DNA of 64,000 nucleotides, from the NCBI GenBank assembly GCA_009760855.2, contig WPIO01000005.1, positions 1,580,001 to 1,644,000 on the forward strand. The letters are read 5' to 3'. Numbering within the stretch: position 1 is the stretch's first letter; every line of letters begins with the position of its first letter. Source of the stretch: Cristatella mucedo. Its lineage: Eukaryota; Bryozoa; Phylactolaemata; Cristatellidae. The notes below the pieces were generated by a model, which was not told the origin of the DNA, ran no database searches, and saw only the letters and a program-made list of their open reading frames with translations. The position numbers were made by a program, and so were the translations under genes. Below, in pieces: positions 37,926-50,075 of the stretch.

Positions 37926-38089
37926 TAGCTGATTTAACAGCCTCTTTTTGTATAGCGACAGAAGAACTTTTACGGATATCACCACCGCTTGCAGTGGCGA
38001 TAAAGGATCGCCCACCGCGGGAATCGAACCCACGACCTCGGGACCGAGGTCGTGAAAGCAACCACCTTACCTAGTGTGCCATCACGGCT
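37926..38089 (-). mobile_element. SINE-1 copy, minus strand, full length
   Basis: Reverse complement: head 'gtgatggcacactaggtaag' (A box); the perfect inverted repeat 'cacgacctcgg/ccgaggtcgtg'; B box 'gggttcgattcc'; body 'ggcgatcctttatcgccact'; end 'gttaaatcagct'; then a T-rich tail (TATTTGTATTTATT) at 37895-37925. The best-preserved copy here. Confidence 0.88.
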
Positions 38090-38289
38090 CACCAACGACG
38101 GTAAAACAAAAAAAAGTGGAGTTGGAGGTGACCGCTGAGGGAGTAACAGTACGTGGTTTGCGTAGCATCGATAAGCTGACTTAATCTCTATTAGGTGCAT
38201 CGCAAGTCGCTGCAAGACAATCAATAGCCAATGGTTAATGACATGCACGGTAACGTGCTTAGAAAACCATGCAAATGCAAGCATCAACC

Positions 38290-38347
38290 TTCTTGTGTGC
38301 TTTAGCATGCTGGCCTACTTAGGCCAGCATGCTAAAGCACACAAGAA
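38290..38347. repeat. Perfect 27-bp inverted repeat with 4-nt loop
   Basis: 38290-38316 is exactly complementary to 38321-38347, with loop ACTT. It contains GCATGC and would fold into a 27-bp hairpin in DNA or RNA on either strand. It is too short for a typical animal pre-miRNA, and no gene is recognised beside it. Confidence 0.95.
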
Positions 38348-39214
38348 AGACACTCGGGGAAACAGGGCTGTAGGACCTCCGGCTACTAACGTGCACCGAA
38401 TCACGTTCGTGTAAGCAGGAAAATCACACTGACACGAAAAGAGCCGCGTCACCGTGGCAACGGAGAGGCTGACCTGAATAGATGCGTCTCTGGCTGAGAA
38501 TTTAATTTTTTCCACCGCGATCTTGCAGATAGTGATCGAAGCCGGAAATCACCTCCAGACTCTCGGTGCATAGGAGGTGCACTGGAGGCTCGGTCGCCAA
38601 CGGATTTCAATTTAATGCAAGGAACGGCAGCGAGACGACTAGATGCCGAGAAGCCAGCAGCCAGCGAGTGAACGCAGGAAGAACGCAAGGAGGGTGCAAG
38701 CGAGTGAGGCTCAGGAGAGAGAGAGAGAGAGCTCCTCAAGGTCAGAGAGAGAATTTCGAAGGCGATTCTATGCTTGATATCGAGCTAGTGAAGCTCAGAC
38801 AGAAGGGTTGTAATGTGGCAGCTATGCCATTGACGGAGAGACCCTCAGAGTTTCGCACCTGTTTAACCAAACGATTGAGGGCACAGGCCAGAAGATCTCA
38901 ATGAGGAGAATAGCAGTTATCTAGACTCGATGCTACTTATGCATGAACTAGTTCGACTGCGTCAAAGCAGGCCGTGATTTTGGCAATGCTCCTCAGCTGA
39001 AAGTAGGCATGCCACACAGTAAATATAACGTGCTAATCGAATGACAAGCTTTTTTAAACAAGAAGCCCAGATTACAGAAAATAATAAAAATAATAACAAC
39101 AAGCTAAAAGTGAGAAGACGTGAGAACTGGCGATGGAGAGTGATCAAGCGAGCTTCAGTGAAAGATTTCGAGAGAAGGGAAGAGACGATAGAAATTGGTT
39201 CATGCATGTGGGAC
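38348..39214. other. Unassigned non-coding DNA
   Basis: No gene recognised. A short GA repeat lies at 38712-38732. A frame on the minus strand contains a weak LINE-like 'KLKSVGDRAS' near 38590, possibly an old LINE scrap. Confidence 0.4.
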
Positions 39215-39885
39215 AACCCGTCTTGACTTCTGTAACTCACAGCGTGCTGGTCTACCGGCCTGTGCACTCAGGCGCTTACAGCAGGGGCCAAACTCTACAG
39301 CCAGGCTTGTCTGTCGTGAGCGTCTCAGTTGCCACATCACACCACTTCTCGCCAACCTGCAGTGGCTCTCATTCAAGCAACGCATTGACTTCAAGGTTTG
39401 TCACTCACTTTTAGGTCCCTTCATTCTTTGGCTCCAGACTACCAGTTCGACTCTATCAACTAGGCCAAGCATCGTACCATTCGCTTTTCGGAATCAAGCT
39501 GTTTAGCTATACCTCGTACAAAACTCAAATCCTTTGGAGACCGTGCCTTTAGTTCATGTGCTCCCAAAGCCTGGAACTCACTCCTGACTTTTTATTACTA
39601 AATCTCCTGACTTGACCGCATTTAAAAAGAAACTAAAAACTCATCTATTTATCACAGCATTTAGTGGGTCTCTGTGATTCGTCGTGCTGACACTGTGCAT
39701 GCTGCCACTAACCGTACTTGCATGCTGACCCTTCGCATGTCACCCCTAACCATGTTATTCTTGTTGTTTATTGAGCATGCTACCACTAGCCGTTCGATCG
39801 TGCTTCCTTGTCAGCAATTGCTAAGTGCCTAGAATGAGATTCAGTTATCTGAGGACGCTATTTCAAATGTATTATTATTATTAGA
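39215..39885 (+). mobile_element. LINE-A 3' fragment
   Basis: It starts at 'cttgacttctgtaactcac' (C-terminal ORF2), continues through 'cagtggctctcattcaag' and the 3' UTR, and ends with the stem-loop and (ATT)n at about 39870-39882. Confidence 0.88.
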
Positions 39886-40559
39886 TAAGAGCGATAATAA
39901 AGGTGATGTCATATGGGAAGGTCAAGACTGCTAAAGTTGTACCGAAAGCCGTAGGCGTTGAGTCCCAGAATTCAAATCAAAGTCTATGCCAATTGATGTC
40001 GACTAGCACGACATACCACCGCAAAGCCACAGTCAATCACACCTAGACAGCTAGATGGATGTCGGCAGTCTAAAGCCTGTACTACAGTGGTGGCTGTTTA
40101 CTTCGTCGATTGTGTTAAGTGTTCCGAAACCAATAGGCACCGGCAGCTATGGCGTTAAATTAGCATGAATAAACCAGGCCTTCCTTTCTTCATTTGTATT
40201 CAATGACCTCTATCCGGGTCATTGTGTCTCGTCTAGTACAAGTACAACTGCCGATGACTCATTCTGGTGGTTTCTTGTGGATGACTGCTGCCAGGTGAGA
40301 CGCTTCCGGCCATCGCCCAGCGGCGGCTTGCTTGAGGGCCCACCATCAAGCATATGACAAGCTTCGGCCTTCATTAAAGTTTTTCACAAGTCAAAATGTC
40401 TGTCCGCACTGTCTAGGCAAACTCTCCTCTCAAAGGTTAGTGCCCTGATCCTGGGTATTTCTCGGAATTCCAAAGCACAAAAAATAATGCCATAGCCAAC
40501 CAAAACTTCTCCAATGTGTTCCTGCAAATCTTCCTATAAAGCATATGGATGCGAGAATC
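39886..40559. other. Unassigned non-coding DNA
   Basis: No gene or repeat recognised between the LINE-A tail and the large microsatellite. Confidence 0.4.
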
Positions 40560-41735
<1,176 letters not shown>

Positions 41736-43079
41736 TATCTTAATCTCTCTATCTCTCTCCGTTTCTCGTGTTCCTGTCTCGCTCACCTTCTCACTCTCTC
41801 TTCTGCCAGTACGGCTTCCGTCACGCCCATTTCTCTTCCATTCTATTCAACTCGTCTCTTCCTGTGAGCCACCCTGTTCTCCCTCTATCTCCCATTTTCT
41901 CTCCCATGCGCGTCTCGTTACTGGCTCTTTGCTGGTCCTAATGTTGCCCAAGTTCGCCATCTTCTCAGCTGATGACACGCCAAACCAACAAAAGTACTTC
42001 TTCCTTAAACCTCATAAGAAGACTTAATATTTAGGAAATCGCCGAGAAACTGAATTTTTTTCTTTCTTTCAATAGTGACAGTTTCTGATGACACTTCAAA
42101 ACTGTGCCCTCTTACAAAGCCGGCTCCCAATTTTTGATCTTTCACCCTGCGACAGTAGTCAGGACACCTTTCTTCCGGCTGGGTAGCGCGACCGAGCAGC
42201 AAGTCTCCTGGATTCAACAGCCAGCGCTTTATTTAGCAGAAACCATGCCGGCCAAGCCCAGTCTACGTACTCTAGACGACAACCTGCATAAATAGAGGGA
42301 TCCAACCCTTTCCCTCCTCCTCTCGTGTACTCTTTCGGCAGCCCTTATATTTCATGCATGCATTGTTATTGCACTGCCGAGCCATTGCTCGTTCCAAACC
42401 GCCCAACAGCTGGCGACAGTTTATGGTATAGGGATGTCCCCACGGAAACCGCCAATGCATGGATTTGTGCCGGGCTGCTGATTCATCCAGCTCGTGCCAT
42501 TGTTCATTCCTAAACCGCTCGAGAGCGATGCGTGGGCTGTCCGATTCGTTGATGGGCCTACGCCCACTGCTCGCAGGCTCCCGAGTCGCGCTCCGTCGCA
42601 CACCCCATTGGAGAATTATTTACATATCGGTATTCTCTCGTATAGGGGCTGAATGCACTCTGATAGGGGCTGAATGCACGTGCTTTGCAGTGACCCTGTC
42701 ACCGCTCCTATGAAATCATTAATCTGCCTAGGCCTCTCCCGAAAGATCTCTGTAATGCCATCTGGCAGGAAGCCTTGTCATCGTCCGTCGCTCGTTCTTT
42801 ACATTAGCCTATTGCCAATCTATGGCTACCATACGAATCCAACTCTGGTGTATGAGATTCTTCAAGCCACAGCCGAGAGTTACATTTAAAAGATTTCTTT
42901 ATCAAATCCTACCAATTTACCCAGTTAGGTGTTGACAGGGACGTGGCTTGAGACACGGGCAACGATTCGCATATCACCACTCTTCTTAAAATAGCTCTCG
43001 CATCTGACCTGCAGATAAAACCATGGTGAACTGTCACACTGAGGTTTCCTACAAATCCGCTGGCACTCAGACCTCAGGC
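41736..43079. other. Unassigned; small duplication
   Basis: Apart from an 18-bp-scale duplication ('ataggggctgaatgcac' at about 42643 and 42663), nothing is recognised. Open frames of about 100 codons occur on the minus strand (42272-42601) without a domain. Confidence 0.4.
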
Positions 43080-45460
43080 CCGGCTACACGCCGCTTAGCG
43101 TGCCGGCTACTAAACGTCGGCCTAACGAAGCAAATACCTTCCTTGCGGGCACGAGACCGCCAGTAAATGCACCCACCATTGACACGGACCTGCAGCAGCA
43201 GTCGGCGGCAAATGTTAAAATCATTCTCGCCGCAGCCCCAATCCTTCTAATCGGCCACCTGGAGGCATATGACGCGGCCTCCACCGACTAAATGTCCGCT
43301 CACTAAAAACCAAGGAAGCACGCATCCTCGACCGTGTTCTTCAGAAGAAGCTCGATGCATGTCTGCCGACCGGAACGTGGACGACGCCCTGCTCTGGCGG
43401 TTGTCTATCTGAGGCCACCCCAACTAGGTCCTCATTCCTTCAGACCATACGGTCTGACAAAGTAGATGGTGGGGTTGCTATTTTTGTTCGTGACTCGTTG
43501 GCTATAAGACCGACAGGTTTCCGAACCGGCCATCTTTTGAATCAGGTGCAATCAGATCCCCCATCAAAGACCGCGTCTCTCACAGTTACGTTCTAGCGAC
43601 CTTCTACTAGCTGCTTACCTTGTTTGGGGCTGATTTTTCAAAGTTCGTTACTAAGATATTCCTACGTGACCAGCTGATTTTATTGGCTGATTGATCCAGA
43701 TTGATTGCTGGAGAATTTAGCATTCACATTGGCAACCATAGCAACAGTCAGGTTCAATCATTTCTTGAATCTCTGAGAACTCCGGCTTGGTTCAACACAT
43801 CAGTCATCACACTCGTATCAGTGGCCATGTACTGGATCTTACCCTCACTAGATAGGTCTGTCCCACCGACCTTGCAGTGCGCCCCACGTGACCAGAGCGG
43901 ATCTGTGCTCAATATCGTTCGCTGTTTCTTTTCCACCGTACGTGGAGTGCAGCACAGTGTTTGTCTCGTAACGCAACGCGAAACGCTTTAGTGCTGAGAC
44001 GTTGTTTTTAATCGGTTTGTGTGCCGGCACCCCGACTCTTCCGATAGCTTTAATACCCTCGTCGATGTAGCAAACTCGAAAACTTATGAGTGCTCTCGAC
44101 GAAAAGGCTCTCCTACATTCTGTCCGTGTGCAGGGTGAAGAGTGGGGGAGATTCCTTTCAATGTAGCAAGATATTTTACAAGATGCGCCGTCTCAATTGC
44201 AAGCTTGAACGCAGCTCTCAGAAGTCTCGTTTTCATAACGATTTAGCAAGTTTCCTTCTCATCTACGCCAGGAACCTTTGAAAAATTCATCTACGCCCGG
44301 AACCTTTGACAAAGCTAGGGCTCTTTTCTTTACTTGCAAACTGAATTTATGCCTGTCGGAATAATTGTTTGCCAACTCTGAGCTGTCTCACTCTTTGGAT
44401 ATCAACGGTTCGGCCGATATGTTTTCTGCCTTCTTTGTTGCAAAGATTGAACGTATTCGCGCCTACATAAAGCCACCTCTTACTAAAGCAATTGTTGAGA
44501 CACAAAACATGTGACCTTCCTTAAAAGATGTTCCTAGATTTCTGTATATAAAATTCGTCACCTTACTCAAAAATTAAAAAGAAAAGAATTCGACTCGTGG
44601 AGACCCAGATACCAGACCCTCTTTAGTCTTCAATGGAGCCTAAACGTGGTCCAGCTGGTAACTCAGGTCTTTGATGCTTCTCTAGAAAACGGATTGTTCC
44701 AAAGTCTTTCCAATCAGCACGGACGTGTTCCAAAGTCTTTCCAATTGGCAATCTTCCTATCAACACTGTTAAGCGTAGATTGGATTCAGAGGTTCTAGCA
44801 AACTATCGCCAATTTTAACCTTTTCCTTTTTTGCCTAAGCCACTCGAAAAGATTTCCGCTAAGCAGCTAGTAGAATACATTGAAAAGAATGAATTATCGG
44901 ACCAATTTCAGTTGGGATTCAAGTGACACTACTCCATTGAAACAGCTTTACTCCATATAACCAAAGTCATTCAGCAAGCAGCAACGACGCCGGTATTGCT
45001 ACGGCCCTACTGGATTTATCTGCTGCGTTCAAAGTTGTTGATCGAGATATCCTAACTTACGCGATTGATAACAGCGGTTGGTCTGGCACACGAGGTTATG
45101 GCGTGGTTCGTTTAAATCGTTCTTGTTCCGTCGTGTTCCTTCCGAGGTCGTCAACAGTCAAGTCTCATCCAACAGACCTGTCACTTGTATAGTTCAACAC
45201 GGTCCATTCTCGGTCCTTTGCTGTTTCCATTTATAGAGAGCTTATGGGAAAGTGACTCGGCCAATGGGATCAGCTATCCCTTCTACGCTGACGATACTCA
45301 GCTGCATTTGTCATTTAAACCTTCGGAATCCAATGCATCCACTAATTAACTGAATATTTTTATTGCTGAAATTCGATCCTGGATGTCGAACAATTTCCTA
45401 TTAAACTAAATGCTGATAAAAATTGAAGTCCTACATACATGACCCAAACATTTGGCCGTA
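43080..45460 (+). mobile_element. LINE-C, decayed non-LTR element
   Basis: It keeps the order endonuclease then reverse transcriptase but is only distantly like LINE-A. 'GGVAIFVRD' lies near 43470, a 'GEFSIHIGN' version of the GDFN block near 43710, 'KPLEKISAKQLVEYI' near 44838, 'ALLDLSAAF' near 45005 and '[10 protein letters not shown]' near 45280. Many stops and frameshifts make it the oldest of the three LINE lineages. No clear tail was found. Confidence 0.8.
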
Positions 45461-45696
45461 CTAGTGTAACGAAGACTAGGGGTTAGCCTATTTCCACTCT
45501 ACCTCCCCTACTCAGTTGTGACGGACCCTTCGCGGCGGCGGCGCGCTAGGGTCTAGCGTCAGACGGACGATAGTACAGTTGTGCAACCCTTGATAATACA
45601 GACGCACGCCCTACACACACTGGGGGGGGGTGGGGGAGACCAGACGATACTACGGGGAGCACCCTAGACACAGCAATGCTACAGGGGATAATGATA

Positions 45697-45990
45697 AGAA
45701 TAATAATAATAATAATGCACTTGATAAAGCGCCCTCAGAGAACTTGATCTCTTTCTAGGCGCTTTACATTTGCTGCAAGTGAAATGCAATTGAATGGTAA
45801 GTGAAATCATGCTTGAAAAGCAAACAAAATGAATAGGTCAACATGTAAACGTGGTTAGTGGCAGCATGCACAGTGTCAGCACGCATAAGCACACGAAGGA
45901 CGAATAACAGGGACCCACTAAATGCTGTCTTAAATAGGTGTGTTTTTAAGTTCCTTTTAAATGTGGTCAAGTCAGGGAATGCTCTGACTC
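45697..45990 (-). mobile_element. LINE-A 3' end, minus strand
   Basis: (AAT)n tail at 45697-45715; 'gataaagcgccctcagagaa'; 'aggcgctttacatttgctgc'; 3' UTR with 'gtcagcacgcataagcac'; and the last ORF2 codons ('TTFKRNLKTHLF' on the minus strand near 45950). Confidence 0.9.
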
Positions 45991-46059
45991 AGGATTCGGG
46001 ATTCAGGATGAGGAGGATAACACGTGCACGTGACGTGCGTGTGCGCTGGCCGATTGGTC

Positions 46060-46735
46060 ACTGTAGTCGTGATGCCAAACTGAATGCTCCAAGAGTGCTT
46101 GCGAACGCTGTCGGATGTGGGCGTGGCTGAGTAGCTGGGCGTTGAGCACGGGGCCCACGTCCAAACTCGACGACAACTTCCGCCAAAAACCTACCCGCTG
46201 AGATTACCTCTGGCCTTGACCTTGGATGGTTGCCGGTTGAGCAAAGGATACCGAGCAGAGTTCTTACGCTGACCCACAAGGCCCGCCACAGCTTAGCTCC
46301 TTCGTACCTAGCTGAACTGCTGCATCAGTTTCAGCCTGTTCGTGCCCTCAGGTCCTGTGTGGACAATAAATTAGCTGTTCCATTCCTCCGCTTAAAGACA
46401 GTTGGCGACAGAAGCTTTAGCTCTGCAGGTCCTAGACTGTGGAACTCGCTTCCACAATTCTTACGCAACGACGACTACTCTCCAACTGCCGACTATGGCA
46501 CATCTTTTTTAGCCGTCCTGAGCTGCTACTTCCATGCTACTCACTACCTCAACTGCTCCCCTGACTCTGCTATGCTTCCCACTTTCTCTTTGTTGCGTGA
46601 GACGAAGTCTGTTGGCTACCGAATGCGTACCGAAAGCCGCTTATGCTGTGAGTGCGCTATTCAAAACTCTCCTGCGTAACACCCACATGGTCTTTATGAC
46701 TTTGTGGAGTTACTGACGGAAATACATACATACAT
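46060..46735 (+). mobile_element. LINE-B 3' copy
   Basis: An open frame of 150 codons (46230-46679) reads 'RVLTLTHKARHSLAPSYLAE' and then 'GDRSFSSAGPRLWNSLPQF', the ORF2 C-terminus of an L2/CR1-like element. It ends after 'gagttactgacggaaata' in (CATA)n. The C-terminal frame is intact, so this is the freshest LINE-B piece. It is very similar to 10262-10745. Confidence 0.85.
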
Positions 46736-47468
46736 ACCCAGGGGACTAGCCTGGTCAGGCCTAGTGGCGCCCAGCTCGATATACCGAACATAATAGAAGA
46801 AAGAAGACAATCTGAGCTATAGTATGCCACTTTACCTTTAAATAATTCGCGTTGATTGGGTCTCCACATTTCTATCGCTGTGCCTCAAAGTAAAGTTGCG
46901 ACTGTGGTGATTTTTGGTCCCTGAAATATCAGTTTTGGCTATGAGCAATCCGGAAATCTCTTCGCAGTGCGAGACATGCTGGATTAATCTATTTTTCCTT
47001 TGCCAGGAATCTCTTGCAAACAACGTGAACTCAAAACATCGAAATTATTTTGTGTGAGGAAGCAGCAAAATAAGTCATCTTGGCAAAAGTCTATATAAAT
47101 TTATTAAGAGCAAACATAAACTTGAACTGTGCTGAGACTGGTTAGCCATCCTACTCCAATTTTTATTAAAAAATGCCTCTGCAACTGCACCCTTATGAAG
47201 AATAAGGCCAATTGTTAGCTCGTTAGATATCGGATGCCCGTGTAAATAGAAAACATTTGGAAGACGATTTTATTTTCTGTAACGAATCAGGGTCGTTTTA
47301 GTTACCTCACTGTTTTGTCCGCACAATCAGTTCTATTTTAGGTAGAGCCGCAATATGCATGCAGCAAATAGAAATCTGACGCTCGCAACGAGCCAAATCG
47401 CCAGGAGTGTGTGCTCCCCCACCCCCCTTTTCCCGATAGCAGCAAGTGCACGCTCTTTACAGCATTTA
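46736..47468. other. Unassigned non-coding DNA
   Basis: No gene or repeat recognised. Confidence 0.4.
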
Positions 47469-47869
47469 CTGCAAACGATGCAAAATGGGGTCCTTATATT
47501 GGGTATCAATAACAATTTCGTGAAAAGTTTTCGTACTGAAATGAATTAAGATTTTAGTACTCAAGAATGAACTATGGAATTGAACATCTACTACAGTCCA
47601 TAAGGATTTCGAGTTTGAAATGGAAGTACCACTAATGAGACCCTAGGCTAAATCTGCAGTTCGTGACAACAGTAGTCAGGATCGTGGCACTCAAAAATAT
47701 ACACTATTCATATAGTAGGTTACCTGTCGACTTAACAGCTCGCGGAGTTAGCCGTGATAGTATAGTGGTCAGTACTTCGCGTTGTGGCCGCGATAACCCA
47801 GGTTCGATTCCTGGTCACGGCAGAGGTTACACTCTGGCGGCGCGGGCGAGCTACCTTTTTTTTCTGCAA
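47469..47869 (+). repeat. Left arm of inverted duplication carrying tRNA-His
   Basis: This block reappears in reverse complement at 48573-48983 with only a few differences seen (for example ctacag/ctatag, and tacctttt/tatatttt near the inner end). It includes about 280 bp upstream of the tRNA gene and about 47 bp downstream. Confidence 0.95.
47751..47822 (+). tRNA. tRNA-His (GTG)
   Basis: 72 nt, intronless. Acceptor stem GCCGTGA pairs with TCACGGC, discriminator A. The D arm contains the A-box-like 'tagtatagtggtcagtac', the anticodon loop is TTGTGGC (GTG), and the T arm is 'ccaggttcgattcctgg' (B box). CCA is not encoded, as expected in animals. The mature tRNA-His would receive an extra 5' G. 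A pyrimidine-rich TTTTTTTT run at 47856-47863, about 34 nt downstream, can end RNA polymerase III transcription. Confidence 0.97.
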
Positions 47870-48572
47870 TTGCTACACAACTGGACCAAATCTTCCCAAT
47901 ATCGTGCGAGTAAGACGCAGCTCTGAAAGCCGGTGATACATAAAAGATTATGCTGCGGTTAGGCAAGAGATCATTTGCTCGGACAAAGTCGGTTCACAAA
48001 AGCGCAAGCCGAACGTGAACGAGCAATGGAGGATTTCAGTGTCATCACAACAACTTTCTGCAAAGAAATCCTTCCAGAGCGTGAAGGTTTTTAAATTGGT
48101 ATATCACTTAATTAATAAAAACCTACCAGAAAAGGTCCTTCAAAGCATGAGTCAAACGAGGGAAGATTTTAAATAGCTAGGAATCTAGCCACTGACCAAA
48201 AGAGACCCGTGAAAACTATGTCGCGACTGGGCTATTGTTCTCCATAAATGAGCACGCAAGACGGTTTTGTATTGGCTCGCAAGTAGAACTCGTCGAACAG
48301 GTCGACCTGGACTGCATGCCTTCCTAGCGTCACGTCTACCAAGTAAATCATAAAGCAGTTTAGAAAGCTGTGTCAGTAGCACGGCGTCTAATGTAGGCTT
48401 CCATTGTCCCGGCAGGTTAATTTTTTTAATCTTTTCAGTTGAGGTTTTCAGTTGATTGGTGAAAATATAATAAAGATGGCGTGCTTGCAGTCAAGTGTAC
48501 AGATTTCACGATATTCTGAGACTAGTCTTTGGCCAGCCTTACCTTACCATTGGGATGCCTACATTACTTACA
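47870..48572. other. Spacer between the two tRNA-His arms
   Basis: About 700 bp of unique sequence with no recognised gene. It is long enough to keep the palindrome clonable and stable. Confidence 0.6.
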
Positions 48573-48983
48573 GCAATTGTAATTGCAGAAAAAAAATATA
48601 GCTCGCCCGCGCCGCCAGAGTGTAACCTCTGCCGTGACCAGGAGTCGAACCTGGGTTATCGCGGCCACAACGCGAAGTACTGACCACTATACTATCACGG
48701 CTAACTCCGCGAGCTGTTAAGTCGACAGGTAACCTACTATATGAATAGTGTATATTTTTGAGTGCCACGATCCTGACTACTGTTGTCACGAACTGCAGAT
48801 TTAGCCTAGGGTCTCATTAGTGGTACTTCCATTTCAAACTCGAAATCCTTATGGACTATAGTAGATGTTCAATTCCATAGTTCATTCTTGAGTACTAAAA
48901 TCTTAATTCATTTCAGTACGAAAACTTTTCACGAAATTGTTATTGATACCCAATATAAGGACCCCATTTTGCATCGTTTGCAG
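48573..48983 (-). repeat. Right arm of inverted duplication carrying tRNA-His
   Basis: Reverse complement of 47469-47869. The outer ends coincide with the sequence CTGCAAACGATG. No obvious target-site duplication flanks the pair. Confidence 0.95.
48630..48701 (-). tRNA. tRNA-His (GTG), second copy
   Basis: Identical to the tRNA at 47751-47822 except for one T-loop base (TTCGACT instead of TTCGATT). All stems stay paired. A TTTTTTTT run follows on its own strand. It is oriented toward the other copy (convergent), so the 3' sides face the spacer. Confidence 0.96.
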
Positions 48984-49109
48984 CTTTGCTAGCGTTGTCA
49001 GGCGGGGGTTCTGGGCTATATGACCTTCACCCTGATCCGTGGTATGCATGTGCTCATGGAAGACGGTACTTCACAGCTGTTCGTAGTTGCCGGCCACCCT
49101 TTCTTGAGG
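48984..49109 (+). other. Candidate coding exon with chitin-binding-like Cys spacing
   Basis: A 42-codon open segment lies between an acceptor-like 'gcatcgtttgcag' and a donor-like 'cttgag|gtatta'. It reads 'GLYDLHPDPWYACAHGRRYF' and then '..RSCRPPFL', resembling the Y-x(n)-C-x-x-G...C part of peritrophin-A (CBM14) domains, but one expected Cys is Pro. No neighbouring exon was found, so it may be an isolated or dead exon, or chance. The acceptor coincides with the outer end of the right tRNA arm. Confidence 0.2.
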
Positions 49110-49689
49110 TATTAATCATTAATGTATGAAAATTTACTTGAGTATTGCTAGTTCTGATGCAAGTTTGATCTGTCTCTTGCCTTCGCCCTGAATTAAGCAT
49201 TTCAAACTCTCGGTCAATGCATCGTCATTGGGATTCATTCAAATTCAGGCTGGATAAATTAACTTAGAGTGTGATTTGTCAATGCAGGTTAGCGTTTAGT
49301 GGAAGTTTCATTGCTAGCAAGGGGGCTTGGTAGGCTTCGTGATTGAATGCAGTCATCAAAGGCCTATAGATTTAAGACTGCCTCGCAGCTAACGCTTGGT
49401 AACTAGTTTCAATCGGTACTATTGATGCGGAAATAATATCAGGATCTCCCATAATAAATACTTTCTTGCATGATTAAAGTATTTAGTTAAATTTTTACTT
49501 CGACCCATGATTTCATGTCAGATTTATAGTCAGGTGTTAATATCCTGTCCAGCTTGCCTCCATGGTTATGTACACCGGCAGCCACATGGCATTACGGCAT
49601 CCCAGCGCAATTGCAGTTGGTGTACTTATTTGACGTGCTAGAAATGGAGTGCATTTCTCTACCGATTTCCTAAGTGCTTGCATCAGATT
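49110..49689. other. Unassigned non-coding DNA
   Basis: Nothing recognised. Confidence 0.4.
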
Positions 49690-49805
49690 CGCTAGCATAG
49701 ATATAATAGAGAGCCTTACTAATCTCTGTCTACGTAGGCAGCAGGGCTCGAGTCAACGACCTTGGTCTCTTTAGGCGAGCATCTTACCCCTAGGTCAGAC
49801 CAGCG
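49690..49805 (-). mobile_element. SINE-2 copy, decayed
   Basis: Reverse complement: 'tctgacctaggggtaagatg' (A-box region), 'cgttgactcgagccc' (B box), then a decayed tail stem-loop ('cagagatta...gctctctatt'). Confidence 0.55.
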
Positions 49806-49829
49806 CAGCTTAGTAATAATAAATGTAAA

Positions 49830-49985
49830 TTAATATATAATTCATTTATATAGCGCCCCAAGAGAACTTAATCTTTATTCAGGCGCTTCACATATACCTC
49901 GGGGCTCGAGCCCAGGACCTCAAGTCAGACCTTGGTCGGGGCGAGCTCCTTAACCACTGAACCAAACCTAATAATACTGGTAACA
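49830..49985 (-). mobile_element. SINE-2 copy: tRNA-like head with LINE-type tail
   Basis: Reverse complement: 'ttggttcagtggttaagg' (A box), 'cctgggctcgagcccc' (B box), then 'tgaagcgcctgaataaagat' and 'ttggggcgctatataaatga', the LINE-A-type terminal stem-loop, and an AT-rich tail. The head-tail junction equals that at 34787-34935. Confidence 0.75.
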
Positions 49986-49989
49986 ATAC

Positions 49990-50075
49990 GTGCCTCCCTG
50001 GTAGCAAATGTAAAGCGCCTAGAAAAAGATTGAGTTCTCTGAGGGTGCTCTATCAAGTGTATTATTATTATTACA
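49990..50075 (+). mobile_element. LINE-A terminal stem-loop
   Basis: 'caaatgtaaagcgcctagaa...ttctctgagggtgctctatc' followed by (ATT)n at 50059-50070. Only the last ~85 bp of the element is present. It runs tail to tail into the minus-strand LINE-A that follows. Confidence 0.8.

Noticed and set aside
37979..38061. Genuine tRNA gene at the SINE-1 head
   Set aside because: A and B boxes are present but the acceptor and anticodon arms do not fold as a tRNA, and the unit recurs with a common non-tRNA body and tail.
47469..48983. The inverted repeats as a DNA transposon with long terminal repeats
   Set aside because: No target-site duplication, no transposase, and the arms contain ordinary tRNA genes; a local inverted duplication fits better.
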